A stretch of DNA of 64,000 nt, taken from positions 62,001 to 126,000 of the forward strand of contig NZ_SAIY01000005.1 in assembly GCF_010560025.1 (NCBI RefSeq), written 5' to 3'. Shown here in pieces: positions 53,954 through 63,845 of this stretch. The notes below the pieces were generated by a model. That model ran no database searches and had not been told where the DNA came from. It saw only the letters and a program-made list of their open reading frames with translations. The DNA comes from Verrucosispora sioxanthis (GTDB taxonomy: Bacteria > Actinomycetota > Actinomycetes > Mycobacteriales > Micromonosporaceae). The position numbers and the translations under genes were made by a program. Positions within the stretch are counted from its first letter, which is position 1, and each line of letters starts with the position of its first letter.

Positions 53954-56900
53954 TTACCTTTCGGTCATCCTGCGCAGAGGCTTCCGGACGGAGGTCGACA
54001 GACCGCTCCACCGCCGGGCGAGTTCGGCGACTGTCGGTGCGGCGAAGATGGTGCGGATCGGGACCTCGACCCCCAGGTCGGACCGCAGCCGAGCGGCAAG
54101 CCGGGTGGCCAGCAGCGAGTGCCCGCCGAGCGCGAAGAAGTCGTCGTCGACGCCGACCCGCTCCGCGCCGAGGACTTCGGCGAAGATCCCGCAGAGGGCT
54201 ACCTCCCGGGCGGATTCCGGCGCCCGGTACTTCGCGCTGCTCGCCTCGGGTCGGGGCAGTCGCGAACGGTCCAGCTTTCCGTTCGCCGTCAACGGAATGG
54301 CGGGCAGGGTGACCACCGCCGACGGGACCATGTAGTCGGGCAGCTGCTCCCGCACGAACTGCTGCAACTCCCGGGTCGGCGGGGTCTCGGCATCCTCGGC
54401 GACGACCACGTACCCGACGAGCCGCTTGTCGTCGGGCTGGTCCTCCCGGACCATCACGACGGCCTCGCGGACCGCGGGATGCCGGGTCAGGGCGTGTTCG
54501 ACGTCGCCCGGCTCGATCCGGAATCCCCGGAGTTTGATCTGGAAGTCGGCCCGGCCGAGGAACTCGATCTTCCCGCTCTCCGACCAGCGAGCCAGGTCCC
54601 CGGTGCGGTACATCCGGGCACCCTGAGGGCCGAACGGGTTGGCCACGAAGCGGCAGGCGGTCAGCCCCGGTTGCCGGTGATAGCCGCGGGCCAGGCCGTC
54701 CCCTGCGATCCACAGGTCTCCACCGACCCCGGGTGGGACGGGCCGCAGTGCCGAGTCCAGGATCAGGACCTGGGTGTTGGCGATGGGCGTACCGATCGAC
54801 GGCGGCTTGCAGGTCGCGACGTCCGCAAGGGTCGACCAGACGGTCGTCTCGGTCGGCCCGTACAGGTTGATCACCTGTGCGGCGTGCGCGCAGAGGCCCT
54901 CGGCGAGCGGCCGGGGCAGTGCCTCGCCGCCGGTCAGGACGCGTACGCCGGACAGGCGACGCACGTCGTGCGTCGCGAGCATCTGCCACAGCGCCGGGGT
55001 CGCCTGCATGACGGTGACGCCGGTCTGCTCGACGAGGTCCAGCATGGCCGGTGGATTCGCGACGTGCTCCCGGTTGGCGAGCACCACGCGCGCCCCGGTC
55101 GTGAGCGGCAGAAACAGCTCGAGCGCCGCGATATCGAAGGCGATCGTGGTGACGGCGGCGAAGCGGTCCTGCGCCGACAGGCGCAGCGTTCGCTGCATGC
55201 TGGCCAGAAAGTTGGTCAGGGCGTCGTGGCCGATGACCACGCCCTTCGGCTTGCCGGTCGAGCCGGAGGTGTAGATGGTGTAGGCGGCCTGGCCGGGCGC
55301 GACGGCGATCGCGGGGGCCTGTGCCGGGTAGCGCGACAGGTCGGTCCGGTCCAGCAGGTTCTCGTCCAGCACCAGCGTGGCCGCACAGTCGTCGATCACG
55401 GACCGCACCCGCGCGGCGGGATAGTCGGGATCCACGGGTACGTAGCACCCGCCGGCGTGCCAGACCGCCAGCAGCGCGGCCACCAGGTCCGCCGAGCGGG
55501 GCAGCAGGACCACGACCCGGTTCTCGGCGCCGATTCCCTGCGCGATCAGCCAGTGCGCCATCCGGTTGGCCCGCTCGCTCAACTCGGCGTAGGTGAGGTG
55601 CTGCTCCCCCACCACGACAGCCACCGCGTCCGGTGTCGCTGCCGCCTGCCGGGCGAACTGCTCGGGCACGAACTCGGGCGGCACCTCCAGCGCGGTGGCG
55701 TTCCAGTCGTGCACCACCAGCTGCCGCTCGGCCTCGGAGAGCACGTCGATGGCGGCGATGCGAGTCCGCGGGTCGGCCGCGAACTGCCGCAACACCCGGG
55801 CGAAACGGTCCGCGATCGCCTGCACGGTGCTCGGTGCAAGCGCGTCGGGGTGGTACTGGAGGGTCAGGCTCAACAGCGGATCCGCCGCCGCGAGCACGGT
55901 CAGCGGGTAGTGCGTCGGCGCGAACGGCCGGATGCCGGTGACGGTCAGTTCCGCCGACGCGCTGGCCTTCGACAACGCCGCCCGGTCCACCGGGAACGAC
56001 TCGAAGATGACGATGGTGTCGAAAAGGGTGCTGAGTCCGGTCGCCCGCTGGATGTCGCCGAGCCCGACGTGGTAGTGATCCAACGTCCTGGCCTGGGCAT
56101 CCTGTACCGCCTGGAGCATGCCTTCGAGGCTGTCGGCGGGCGCGCACCGTACCCGCACCGGCACGGTGTTGGTGAACATCCCGACGACCGTGTGCGCGCC
56201 CGGCAGTTCGGGCGGGCGTACGGTGACGGAGCTGCCGAAGAGGACGTCGGCGTTTCCGGTGAGCTGGGCGAGCACGACCGCCCAGGCGCCCTGCACGAGG
56301 ACGTTCGGTGTGATGCCGCAATCCGCGGCCCGACGCACTGCGGATGCCGCCTCCTGGCGGGTGAGCAGGACGTCGACCTGGCCGATCTCGGTGCTCGTCC
56401 CAGCCTGCTCGGCGGGGGCGAACCCCGATGCCAGGAGCGTGGGCTGCGTCGCGTCGGCCAGTTCCTCGGTCCAGGCCGCGAGCGCCTCGTCCGCGTTCTG
56501 CCGCGCGTGCCAGCGCAGGAACTCGCGATAGCCGTGCTCGACCAGTTCCAGCGCGTCGGCCCCGCCGGCGTACAGGTGCATCAGCTGTTGTTCGATGAGC
56601 GGCAGCGACCAGCCGTCGAACAGCACGTGATGTGCGGTCAGCGCGAGTTCGGCCTGGGTCGGGGTGAGGGTGATGAGGCTGAACCGCAGCAGCGGTGCGC
56701 TGTCGTGGCGGAACTGGGCCTCCCGTTCCTCGGCCAGGATCCGGGCCAGTCGCTCCTCGGCCTGCGGTTGACCGGTGAGGTCGACGTGCGCGAAGGGCAC
56801 CTCGACGCCGTCCACGACCACCTGCACCGGCTCGCCGGTGGACTTGGTCAGGAAGGCCACCCGCAGGTTGGGGTGCCGGTTCAGCAGGGTCTGTGCCGCG

Positions 56901-58477
56901 CCACGAAGACGCGCCGGATCCACCGGTCCCTTGATCCGGAAGACGAACTGGGTCTGGTACGACGCGGCGGCGCTGTCGCCCAGCAGGCTGTGGTAGAGCA
57001 GCCCGTGCTGGAGCGGAGTCAGCGGCCACACGTCGTCGACCCGCCCGAAACGGCTCTGCCAGTCGTCCAGGTCCTGCTGCCGCACCCGCACCAACGGCAC
57101 GTCGGATGGGGTCAGGCCGCTCGCGCCCGTGGCCGCCTGTGCTCGGATGCCACGCAGCGCGGCCTGCCAGTCGTCGGCGAGGCGCCGGACCTCGTCGGTG
57201 GCGAGCACCCCGGTGGCGAACGTGAACAGCGCCTGTAGCTGTTCGCCGTGGTCGGTGTCGACGACCAGGGAGTTCAGTTCGAGTGCGGAGATCAGCGGCA
57301 TGTCCGGATCCGGTGCCGCCACGAGTCCGGCGGATTCCGGCGCGGACGTCCACGCCATCTCCCGGCCCGCCCGGGAACGGTCGAAGGAGAACCGACCGAG
57401 GTAGTTGAAGCCGACCTCGTCGGCGGGGTGGTCGCGGAGCATAGCCCCGGTCGCCTGGTTGAGGTACCGCAGCAGCGAGTAGCCGATGCCCCGATCGGGC
57501 AGGACGCGCCGGCTTTCCTTGACCCGCCGGAGTGCCTCCGCGGCGGCCGGGCCACCGTTGATCGCGTCGGTGAGGTCGAGGCCGGACAGGTCGAACCGGA
57601 CCGGGTGGACCGTGGTGAACCAGCCCACCGTACGGGTCAGGTCGGTGCCGGGAACGAGTTCCTCCTGACGTCCGTGCCCTTCCAGCCGGACGACTCCGGC
57701 CCTGTTGTGCCGACGGCTGGCCAACGCGAGCGCAAGGGCGGTGAGCAGCACATCGTCGACACCGCACCGGAAGGTGGCCGGCACCGAGGTGAGCAGGGCC
57801 CTGCTGAGTTCGGCGGGAACCTCGACCCGCAGCGTCTGCGCCGTCCTGGTCAGGTCGACCGCCGGATCGAGGGGTCGGGCACCCAGCGGATCGCCGGAGG
57901 GTGCGAGGATGCCGCGCCAGAGTTCCAGCTCGGCCACGCGCTCGGGCCGTACCGCTTCGGCCGCGAGTTCGTCCAGCCAGGACCGGAGCGAGGTGCCCAC
58001 CGGGGCCAGTGCCGGCGTACGCCCGGATCGGATCTGTGCCGCGGCCTCGGCGAGGTCCGGGACGAGCACCCGCCACGACATTCCGTCCACGACCAGGTGG
58101 TGGGCGGCGATGAGCAGTCTCCCGGGTGCACCGCCCGGCGGCGCGAACCAGACCATGCGGATCACCTGCCCAGCCGAGGCGCTGAGCTGACCGACCGCCT
58201 TCGCGGCCTCGTCCGCCAGTAACGCCGGCCACGAGGGCCCGCTCCAGTCACCGGAACAGGGCACCCGCCGGATGAGCTTGTCGACGTCCACCGATCCCGG
58301 CGGCTGGATCAGCAGCTGACCGTCGGCCAGCCGGGAGCGCAGCACCTCGTGCCGGTCCAGGACCGCTCGGACCGCTCCGGTGAGCAGGTCGGGGCTCATC
58401 TCCGCCGGCAGCGTCAGCACCAGCCACTGGGCCAGCCGGTCCAGGCCCGGTCCACGTTCGGCGAAGAGCCGCGCCAT
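53954..58477 (-). CDS. NRPS, E-C-A-T (predicted Gly module)
   Basis: The 1,507 residues comprise an epimerization domain (LPPMARLFAERGPG just at the start, HHLVVDGMSW ~124, NYLGRF ~385), a C domain (PLTPLQHGLLYHSLL, HHVLFDGWS ~615), an A domain ([11 protein letters not shown] ~1070) and a T domain ([13 protein letters not shown] ~1450). The A-domain code D-I-L-Q-L-G-L-V-W-K matches Gly. The E domain starts only one residue or so from the ATG, and the C-A-T protein upstream ends right where this begins in another frame; a single lost base near 58,490 probably split one longer NRPS. The following NRPS starts six bases beyond the stop. Confidence 0.85.
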   Translation of the reverse strand: MARLFAERGPGLDRLAQWLVLTLPAEMSPDLLTGAVRAVLDRHEVLRSRLADGQLLIQPPGSVDVDKLIRRVPCSGDWSGPSWPALLADEAAKAVGQLSASAGQVIRMVWFAPPGGAPGRLLIAAHHLVVDGMSWRVLVPDLAEAAAQIRSGRTPALAPVGTSLRSWLDELAAEAVRPERVAELELWRGILAPSGDPLGARPLDPAVDLTRTAQTLRVEVPAELSRALLTSVPATFRCGVDDVLLTALALALASRRHNRAGVVRLEGHGRQEELVPGTDLTRTVGWFTTVHPVRFDLSGLDLTDAINGGPAAAEALRRVKESRRVLPDRGIGYSLLRYLNQATGAMLRDHPADEVGFNYLGRFSFDRSRAGREMAWTSAPESAGLVAAPDPDMPLISALELNSLVVDTDHGEQLQALFTFATGVLATDEVRRLADDWQAALRGIRAQAATGASGLTPSDVPLVRVRQQDLDDWQSRFGRVDDVWPLTPLQHGLLYHSLLGDSAAASYQTQFVFRIKGPVDPARLRGAAQTLLNRHPNLRVAFLTKSTGEPVQVVVDGVEVPFAHVDLTGQPQAEERLARILAEEREAQFRHDSAPLLRFSLITLTPTQAELALTAHHVLFDGWSLPLIEQQLMHLYAGGADALELVEHGYREFLRWHARQNADEALAAWTEELADATQPTLLASGFAPAEQAGTSTEIGQVDVLLTRQEAASAVRRAADCGITPNVLVQGAWAVVLAQLTGNADVLFGSSVTVRPPELPGAHTVVGMFTNTVPVRVRCAPADSLEGMLQAVQDAQARTLDHYHVGLGDIQRATGLSTLFDTIVIFESFPVDRAALSKASASAELTVTGIRPFAPTHYPLTVLAAADPLLSLTLQYHPDALAPSTVQAIADRFARVLRQFAADPRTRIAAIDVLSEAERQLVVHDWNATALEVPPEFVPEQFARQAAATPDAVAVVVGEQHLTYAELSERANRMAHWLIAQGIGAENRVVVLLPRSADLVAALLAVWHAGGCYVPVDPDYPAARVRSVIDDCAATLVLDENLLDRTDLSRYPAQAPAIAVAPGQAAYTIYTSGSTGKPKGVVIGHDALTNFLASMQRTLRLSAQDRFAAVTTIAFDIAALELFLPLTTGARVVLANREHVANPPAMLDLVEQTGVTVMQATPALWQMLATHDVRRLSGVRVLTGGEALPRPLAEGLCAHAAQVINLYGPTETTVWSTLADVATCKPPSIGTPIANTQVLILDSALRPVPPGVGGDLWIAGDGLARGYHRQPGLTACRFVANPFGPQGARMYRTGDLARWSESGKIEFLGRADFQIKLRGFRIEPGDVEHALTRHPAVREAVVMVREDQPDDKRLVGYVVVAEDAETPPTRELQQFVREQLPDYMVPSAVVTLPAIPLTANGKLDRSRLPRPEASSAKYRAPESAREVALCGIFAEVLGAERVGVDDDFFALGGHSLLATRLAARLRSDLGVEVPIRTIFAAPTVAELARRWSGLSTSVRKPLRRMTER

Positions 58478-61400
58478 CGGCGGAAGTGGATCGGGCCGGC
58501 GTCGCCGCGTCCGCCGTCGCCCTCGGCCGCAGCGGCGACCGCTGGTTCGTCGGCCGGCGCCGCCACGGCCGCCAGGGCGGCGACGGTGCGGCATTCGAAG
58601 ACGGTACGCGCGGTGAGCGCGAGGCCGCCGGCACGGGCGAGGGCCACCACCCGCATCGCCGAGATGCTGTCGCCGCCCAGGGCGAAGAAGTCGTCGTCCA
58701 GACCGATGCGGCCGGCGCCCAGCACCTCGGCGAAGGCGTCCGCGAGGAGGCGTTCCTCGGCGGTCCGGGCCACCCGGTGGGCTCGTCGGGTGGCCTGGGG
58801 TTCGGGCAGCGCGGCGTGGTCCCGCTTGCCGTCGGCCGTGAGCGGCAGCCGGTCCAGTACGACGATGGTGGCGGGTACGAGGTGTTCGGGCAGCCGGGCA
58901 GCGACGAACCGCCGCAGCTCGACCACGTCCAGCCCGGCGCTGAAGTCCACGTCCAGACCGGCCGCACCCATCCGCCCGCCGGTCACGGGTACCACGTAGG
59001 CGATCAGCTGGGCGGCGCGGTCGGGGCCGTCGGGCCGCGCGATCACGGCGGCCTGGTCCACTCCCGGATGGGCGATCAGAACTGCTTCGATCTCGAAGAA
59101 CGCGGCCCAGAAGCCGCGTATCCGCACCCGCTGGTCGGCGCTGCCGGCGTGCTCGAGTTCCCCGTCGTCGGTCCAGCGCGCCAGGTCACCGGTGCGGTAC
59201 ATGCGGGTGCCGGCGGGGCCGAACGGGCACGCGACGAAGTGGTCCGCGGTCGCGGCCGGGCGGTGCAGGTAGCCGCGGGCCAGACCCACGCCGGTGACGT
59301 ACACCTCGCCGACCACTCCCGGCGGCGTCAGCTGGAGTTGGCTGTCCAGCACGTAGACGCCGGCGTTCGAGATCGGTCGTCCGAGCGGTACCGTGGGCGA
59401 GCCGGGTCGGTAGTCGGACGACGTGACGACCGGCATCGCCTCGATGGGCCCGTAGAGACTGTGCACCGGGACGTCGCAGCTCTCGTGGAACCGGGCCGCC
59501 AGGTCGGCCGGGAGCACTTCCCCGCTGCACATGACGTGCCGCAGACCCTTGCCGGCGGTGACAACGGCTTCGTCGCGGACCAGCTCGGCGAGCACGGACG
59601 GGACGACGTGCACGGTGGTGACACCCGTCCGCCGGATCATCGCCGCGAGCGCGGTCGCGTCCCCGTGGACGTCCTGGGTCGACATGACGACGGTGGCACC
59701 GGCGATCAGCGGCCAGAAGATCTCCCACCCGGAGGCATTGAGGGATGCCGGGGCCTTGTGCAGCACCCGGTCGGTGTCGTTCAACCGGTATCGCTGCTGC
59801 ATCCAGAGCAGCTCGTTGACGAGAGCGGCGTGCGTCACCACGACGCCGGCCGTCGGACCGAATGGCCCCGACCGGTACCGCAGGTACGCGGCGTGCTCGC
59901 CGGTACCGCCAGCCTGCGACGTGGCCGCCGGTGACGCTGCGGTCGTCCGCTCGATGACGCTGGCCTCCCAGCGTGGCTGCGCTCCGTGCAGGGGCGTGAT
60001 GGCCAGTCCGTCGGTCCCGGCGACCGTGAGCAGCAGCGTCGGCCGGGCGTCGCCGAGCATGAACTCCACGCGCTCCGCCGGAGAGTCCGGATCTATGGGC
60101 AGGTAGGCGGCGCCGGCCTTGAGGACCGCGCACAACGCGACCGCCAGTCCGATCGACCGGGGCACGGCGACCGCCACGAGACGTTCCGGTCCCGCGCCGC
60201 ACTCGGCGAGTCTGCGGGCCAGGGCGTCGGACCTCGCGGCCAGCTCCCGGTAGGTCAGTACGGCGTTCTCGTGCACGACGGCGGCCGCATCCGGTGTGGC
60301 CAGCGCCTGCATGTCGAGCAGCACGGGCACCGTCACGCCGGCCAGCTCGACTACCGGACCGGCACAGCGGTCGAGGAGCGCGACTCTTTCCTGCTCCCCG
60401 ATGGCGCTGATGTCACGGACCCGCGCCCGTGGGTCGGTCAGGGCCGCCCGGACGAAGGTCACGAACCTCTCGGCCAGCCCGGCGATGTCCTCGTGGGTGT
60501 ACAGCCGTCCGGGCGCGTCGAAGCGGATGTACAGGTCGCTGTCCGGGCCACCGTCCACGTAGGTGGAGATACGGACCTCGTCGGGTAGCCCGAACGTGCC
60601 GCCCGCGAACCGTCCGACGGCGCCGGCGAGGTCGAGTTCCCGGAGGAAGGGAATGACGTTGACGACGGGGCCGAACGGGCTGCGTACGTCGCCCGCGTGA
60701 CCGGCCGCGCGCTTGATCAGGGAGACGTTGTACTCGGCGTACCGCAGCACCCGCAGACGCTCGAGACGCACCGACTTCGCCAGGTCGACGAAGTCGCCTG
60801 CCGCCGGCACCTCGATCGCCAGCGGCAGGGCGTTCGAGTACAGGCCGCAGGCCTGTTTGATCTCGCCCCTGCGGTAGTTGACGGTGAAGGAGAGCATCGG
60901 TTTGGGCGTGTTGCAGAGGCGGTGGAGGAAGGCGGTGGCCGCCGAGGTGAGCAGGTCCGGGACGCTCGTTTCGGTCGAATCGGCAGCCGCCCGCCATCGG
61001 GCGACCTCGCTCGCCGCCACGCTGGCGGTGTAGCTGGCGACGCCCAGCGGTGCGGTCAGACCGTCCCAGAACCCGACGCTCGCCGTACGGGTCGCGCCCG
61101 CCCGCATCCCGGTCGGCAGGCGGGCAGCCGTGCCGCCAGCCGTGACGTAATCACGCCAGAACCGCGCCGCGTCCGTGAACCTTTCGGACGACCGGTACGT
61201 CGCCTCCCGTTCGCCGGCGATCTCGGCGGGCGTGTCCGGCCGGTCCGGCACAGGGGAATCGGCGCGCAGGGCGCGGTAGATCTCCGCGACGCGCTGGGAG
61301 AGCAGGGTGAACACGCCGAACGCGTCGGTCAGGATGTGATGCATGATCAGGCACAGCAGATGATGCCCGTCGCCCAGCCGGACCGTTCCGATCCGGAACA

Positions 61401-61737
61401 GCGCATCCGCACCGAGGTCGAACGGGCGGCGAATCTGTTCGGTGAGAAAATCCCTGGCCGCGGCCGCAGGGTCGGCGGCGTCGCTCGCGTCAATGCGGAA
61501 GGGCTCCCACGCGTCCGGCTTCCGGGGGACGATCCGCAGCTCATCGCTCTCCCGCCGGAAGTTCACCAGGAGTGCGCTCGTCTCGCCCAGGGCGGTCCGC
61601 AACGCGTCCTCGAGATCAGGCAGGTGCAGCTCGCCCCGCACATCCCAAATGGTCGTGGTGCTGTTCGGCACCTCAGGTGCAAGATTCTGTTCCAGCCACA
61701 TTGCCTCCTGCGCCGACGAAACACCGCCGTAACCCAT
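58414..61737 (-). CDS. NRPS, C-A-T with a degenerate Ser-like adenylation domain
   Basis: The 1,107 residues comprise a starter C-like domain (SSAQEAMWLEQN; HHILTDAFG ~130), an A domain and a T domain (FFALGGDSISAM ~1020). The A3 motif reads YLRYRSGPFGPTAG (usual YTSGSTGxPKG), the amino-group Asp of the specificity pocket is Asn (LNASGWEIF) and A8 is changed (RGFWAAFFEIE), so catalysis is doubtful. Remaining code residues A-W-H-M-S-L resemble Ser. The last ~26 residues (after GDAGPI) are out-of-frame product of the shift; the E domain continues in the neighbour gene. Its start follows GGGAG. Confidence 0.85.
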   Translation of the reverse strand: MGYGGVSSAQEAMWLEQNLAPEVPNSTTTIWDVRGELHLPDLEDALRTALGETSALLVNFRRESDELRIVPRKPDAWEPFRIDASDAADPAAAARDFLTEQIRRPFDLGADALFRIGTVRLGDGHHLLCLIMHHILTDAFGVFTLLSQRVAEIYRALRADSPVPDRPDTPAEIAGEREATYRSSERFTDAARFWRDYVTAGGTAARLPTGMRAGATRTASVGFWDGLTAPLGVASYTASVAASEVARWRAAADSTETSVPDLLTSAATAFLHRLCNTPKPMLSFTVNYRRGEIKQACGLYSNALPLAIEVPAAGDFVDLAKSVRLERLRVLRYAEYNVSLIKRAAGHAGDVRSPFGPVVNVIPFLRELDLAGAVGRFAGGTFGLPDEVRISTYVDGGPDSDLYIRFDAPGRLYTHEDIAGLAERFVTFVRAALTDPRARVRDISAIGEQERVALLDRCAGPVVELAGVTVPVLLDMQALATPDAAAVVHENAVLTYRELAARSDALARRLAECGAGPERLVAVAVPRSIGLAVALCAVLKAGAAYLPIDPDSPAERVEFMLGDARPTLLLTVAGTDGLAITPLHGAQPRWEASVIERTTAASPAATSQAGGTGEHAAYLRYRSGPFGPTAGVVVTHAALVNELLWMQQRYRLNDTDRVLHKAPASLNASGWEIFWPLIAGATVVMSTQDVHGDATALAAMIRRTGVTTVHVVPSVLAELVRDEAVVTAGKGLRHVMCSGEVLPADLAARFHESCDVPVHSLYGPIEAMPVVTSSDYRPGSPTVPLGRPISNAGVYVLDSQLQLTPPGVVGEVYVTGVGLARGYLHRPAATADHFVACPFGPAGTRMYRTGDLARWTDDGELEHAGSADQRVRIRGFWAAFFEIEAVLIAHPGVDQAAVIARPDGPDRAAQLIAYVVPVTGGRMGAAGLDVDFSAGLDVVELRRFVAARLPEHLVPATIVVLDRLPLTADGKRDHAALPEPQATRRAHRVARTAEERLLADAFAEVLGAGRIGLDDDFFALGGDSISAMRVVALARAGGLALTARTVFECRTVAALAAVAAPADEPAVAAAAEGDGGRGDAGPIHFRRWRGSSPNVDRAWTGWPSGWC

Positions 61738-62038
61738 CCAGACTCCCGAATAAGTAACTCTCGATCGTCACTGACTCGCGGCGGAGCGCAGTTGGGTCCT
61801 CCCGTACGCAGCTCCCCAGCCACGGCCGGCGGAAGCCGCCGTCGTTCGTGAGCCCCACACTATGAACGGGTTGTTGAATCCTCAAACGGCCTGAAAGATG
61901 TCGGCCAGAACCAACCCGGGGGCCAGCAACCGTTGCACCACCAGCTATGTCTGACCAATTTCTTTCACGAATTACCTGAGTGACGCCAGAACGACGACCA
62001 TCCAGTGCAAAGCGGAAACCAATCGGAAGGACGGATCG
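61738..62038. promoter_or_regulatory. Divergent promoter of the NRPS operon and type II thioesterase
   Basis: This 301-base gene-free, AT-richer region separates the reverse NRPS operon from the forward thioesterase. It should hold both promoters; no operator repeat like those at 27.5 and 33.7 kb was found in it. Confidence 0.6.
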
Positions 62039-62785
62039 ATGAGCTGGATGCGGAAGAAGGGCTGGATACGCACGCTGACCACGGTCGAGGAGCCCACCGG
62101 GCGCCTGGTGTGTTTTCCGCACTCAGGAGGCTCGGCGACCGCCTTCAGCGACTGGGCGAACGCGATGCCACCAGGGGTCGAACTCGTGGCCGTCCAGTAC
62201 CCCGGACGCGGTGACCGGTTCGCCGAGCACCTCGTGGACGACGTGGCCGAGATGGCCGGGCACATCGTGGTGGAGTTGCTTGAGCTGCCCTGCCGCGACC
62301 AGGTGCTGTTCGGGCACAGCCTGGGCGCCATGGTGGCGTACGAGACCGCGATGTTGCTGCGGGATATGAGGGTGGAACCGAGGAGGCTCTGCGCCTCGGC
62401 CTGCCTCCCACCCGGCCAGATGAAGAATCGGGACGTTCACCTGAAGCCCGATGACGAGTTCTGGGCGGCCATCTGCGCTCTGGGCGGCATCGACCCCCGG
62501 GTCGCCGAGATCGCGGAGCTACGGGAGTTGTTCATGCCGACGCTGCGCTCGGACCTGCGCGCGCACGCCAACTACCGGCCCGGCTCCGGAACCACGCCGC
62601 TGTCGTGCCCGGTGAGTTGTTATCACGGCGTCGGCGACCCGCTGGTGGACGAGTCGAGGCTGACGGAGTGGGCGGACGTCACCACAGGCGAGTTCCGGCT
62701 GACGGTGCGACCAGGCGGCCACTTCCATGTGTCCATCGATGTCGACGGGCTGGTCTCGGACATCATGGGCCGGGAGTGGGCGTGA
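62039..62785 (+). CDS. Type II thioesterase (Ser nucleophile)
   Basis: This 248-residue alpha/beta hydrolase has FPHSGGSATAFSDWA (oxyanion region), the nucleophile elbow GHSLGAMVAYE, an Asp in HGVGDPLVDE and a His in GGHFHVS. Such TEs remove misprimed or stalled acyl groups from carrier proteins. GGAAGGA precedes the ATG at 62039. It diverges from the NRPS operon and should edit its T domains. Confidence 0.9.
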   Translation: MSWMRKKGWIRTLTTVEEPTGRLVCFPHSGGSATAFSDWANAMPPGVELVAVQYPGRGDRFAEHLVDDVAEMAGHIVVELLELPCRDQVLFGHSLGAMVAYETAMLLRDMRVEPRRLCASACLPPGQMKNRDVHLKPDDEFWAAICALGGIDPRVAEIAELRELFMPTLRSDLRAHANYRPGSGTTPLSCPVSCYHGVGDPLVDESRLTEWADVTTGEFRLTVRPGGHFHVSIDVDGLVSDIMGREWA

Positions 62786-62806
62786 GCAACTTCCCTGATG
62801 GCCCTC

Positions 62807-62900
62807 GATCACCGGTGGGCTGCCCTGCTCGACCAGTCGGCCGAGCAGGGCAGGCACCTGTGCCACGTGACGGGCGGTGGGCCGGCCGCTACCGGTGATC
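62807..62900. terminator. Nested inverted repeats between convergent thioesterase genes
   Basis: An inner 11-bp stem (62821-62831 with 62842-62852, TGCCCTGCTCG and its complement) has a 10-base loop. An outer 10-bp repeat (62807-62816 GATCACCGGT with 62891-62900) encloses it. The position between convergent genes suggests a shared bidirectional terminator. Confidence 0.6.
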
Positions 62901-63668
62901 ATGGAGTCGGTCGTCTGAGGCCAGGCCCTGGCAGATGGCCGCGGCCAGCTCCGCCGGTCGGCCGAGGAGCAGGTTGTGGCCCCCCGCCAGCGACACGACC
63001 CGAAACGGCCCGATGGTGAGGGTCGACCAGGCATCGATGTGGACCGGGTCGATGGTGTGGTCGTCGCGACCGTAGATGGCCACCGTCGGCGCGGCGACAG
63101 CCTCGACGGGCCCACCCCCGAACAGGTCCAACTCGTAGGTCTCGACGAGCTCGTAATCGGCGCGTACGGCGGGCTCGTAGATGTCGAGCAGTTCCTCGTT
63201 GGCAATGATCTCGGGCGGCAGGTACCCGTCGGTCACGACCTGCTTGAGGAACTCCTGTCGCGGCAGTTCCCAGGTGGGCGCACGCCGAACGCTGCCGGGC
63301 GCCGGATGCGAGGAGACGGCGAGTCCCCGCAGCTGGGCGGGGTCCATGCGGCGCGCCACCTCGTAGGCGATCGCCGAGCCGGAGCAGTGGCCGTACAGCA
63401 CCACCGGCCGCCCCTGGGCATGGCGGAGCAGTTCGCCGGCGAGTTCGTCGGCAAGCCGGGACATGATCGTCACCACCGGGTCGCCGAGCCGGGACTCCCG
63501 TCCCGGCAGGCGCACGCCGAACGTGTCGAACGCGTCGCCGAGTTCGACACAGAGACTGCGCACGGTGGCCACCCCGCCGCCGGCGTGCGGAATGGCGTAC
63601 AAGGCACACTCCTTGAGCCGGCTGCGCGAGACCTCTACGAACCACCGATTCTTCGTTCTCGTTCCCAT
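62889..63668 (-). CDS. Type II thioesterase with Cys nucleophile
   Basis: This 259-residue protein has the TE II layout: ALYAIPHAGGGVATVRSL, the elbow GHCSGSAIAYE, an Asp in YGRDDHTID and a His in LAGGHNLLL. The elbow residue is Cys instead of Ser. Cys-type TEs are known among NRPS release or editing enzymes and favour aminolysis or transfer over hydrolysis. The ATG at 63668 gives a normal family N-terminus (MGTRTKNRW); an in-frame ATG at 63698 is possible. It runs toward the other TE, so the cluster has two distinct external thioesterases. Confidence 0.85.
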   Translation of the reverse strand: MGTRTKNRWFVEVSRSRLKECALYAIPHAGGGVATVRSLCVELGDAFDTFGVRLPGRESRLGDPVVTIMSRLADELAGELLRHAQGRPVVLYGHCSGSAIAYEVARRMDPAQLRGLAVSSHPAPGSVRRAPTWELPRQEFLKQVVTDGYLPPEIIANEELLDIYEPAVRADYELVETYELDLFGGGPVEAVAAPTVAIYGRDDHTIDPVHIDAWSTLTIGPFRVVSLAGGHNLLLGRPAELAAAICQGLASDDRLHDHR

Positions 63669-63845
63669 GCACGTGAGGATTGCCGCGCCGACGCCCATGA
63701 GCGCCAACCCTGACTGACCTCTGAAAGATCCGCAGACAACGGCGGACCACCGCGGTGAGACTGGCACCGGCCGGGCACGGTCGGGGACCGGGCGGCACCG
63801 GCCGGCAGTTGCAGAGGCAGGGCACCGGGAGAGGACCGGAAGCGA

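Noticed and set aside
45296..57238. Very long open frames antisense to the NRPS genes
   Set aside because: They mirror the codon bias of the real NRPS frames, show no family motifs and lack ribosome sites; the reverse-strand NRPS domains account for the whole stretch.
53418..58232. A 1,600-codon alternate reverse frame overlapping the E-C-A-T NRPS
   Set aside because: It is an Arg/Gly-rich out-of-frame reading of the same DNA; the domain motifs are all in the other frame.
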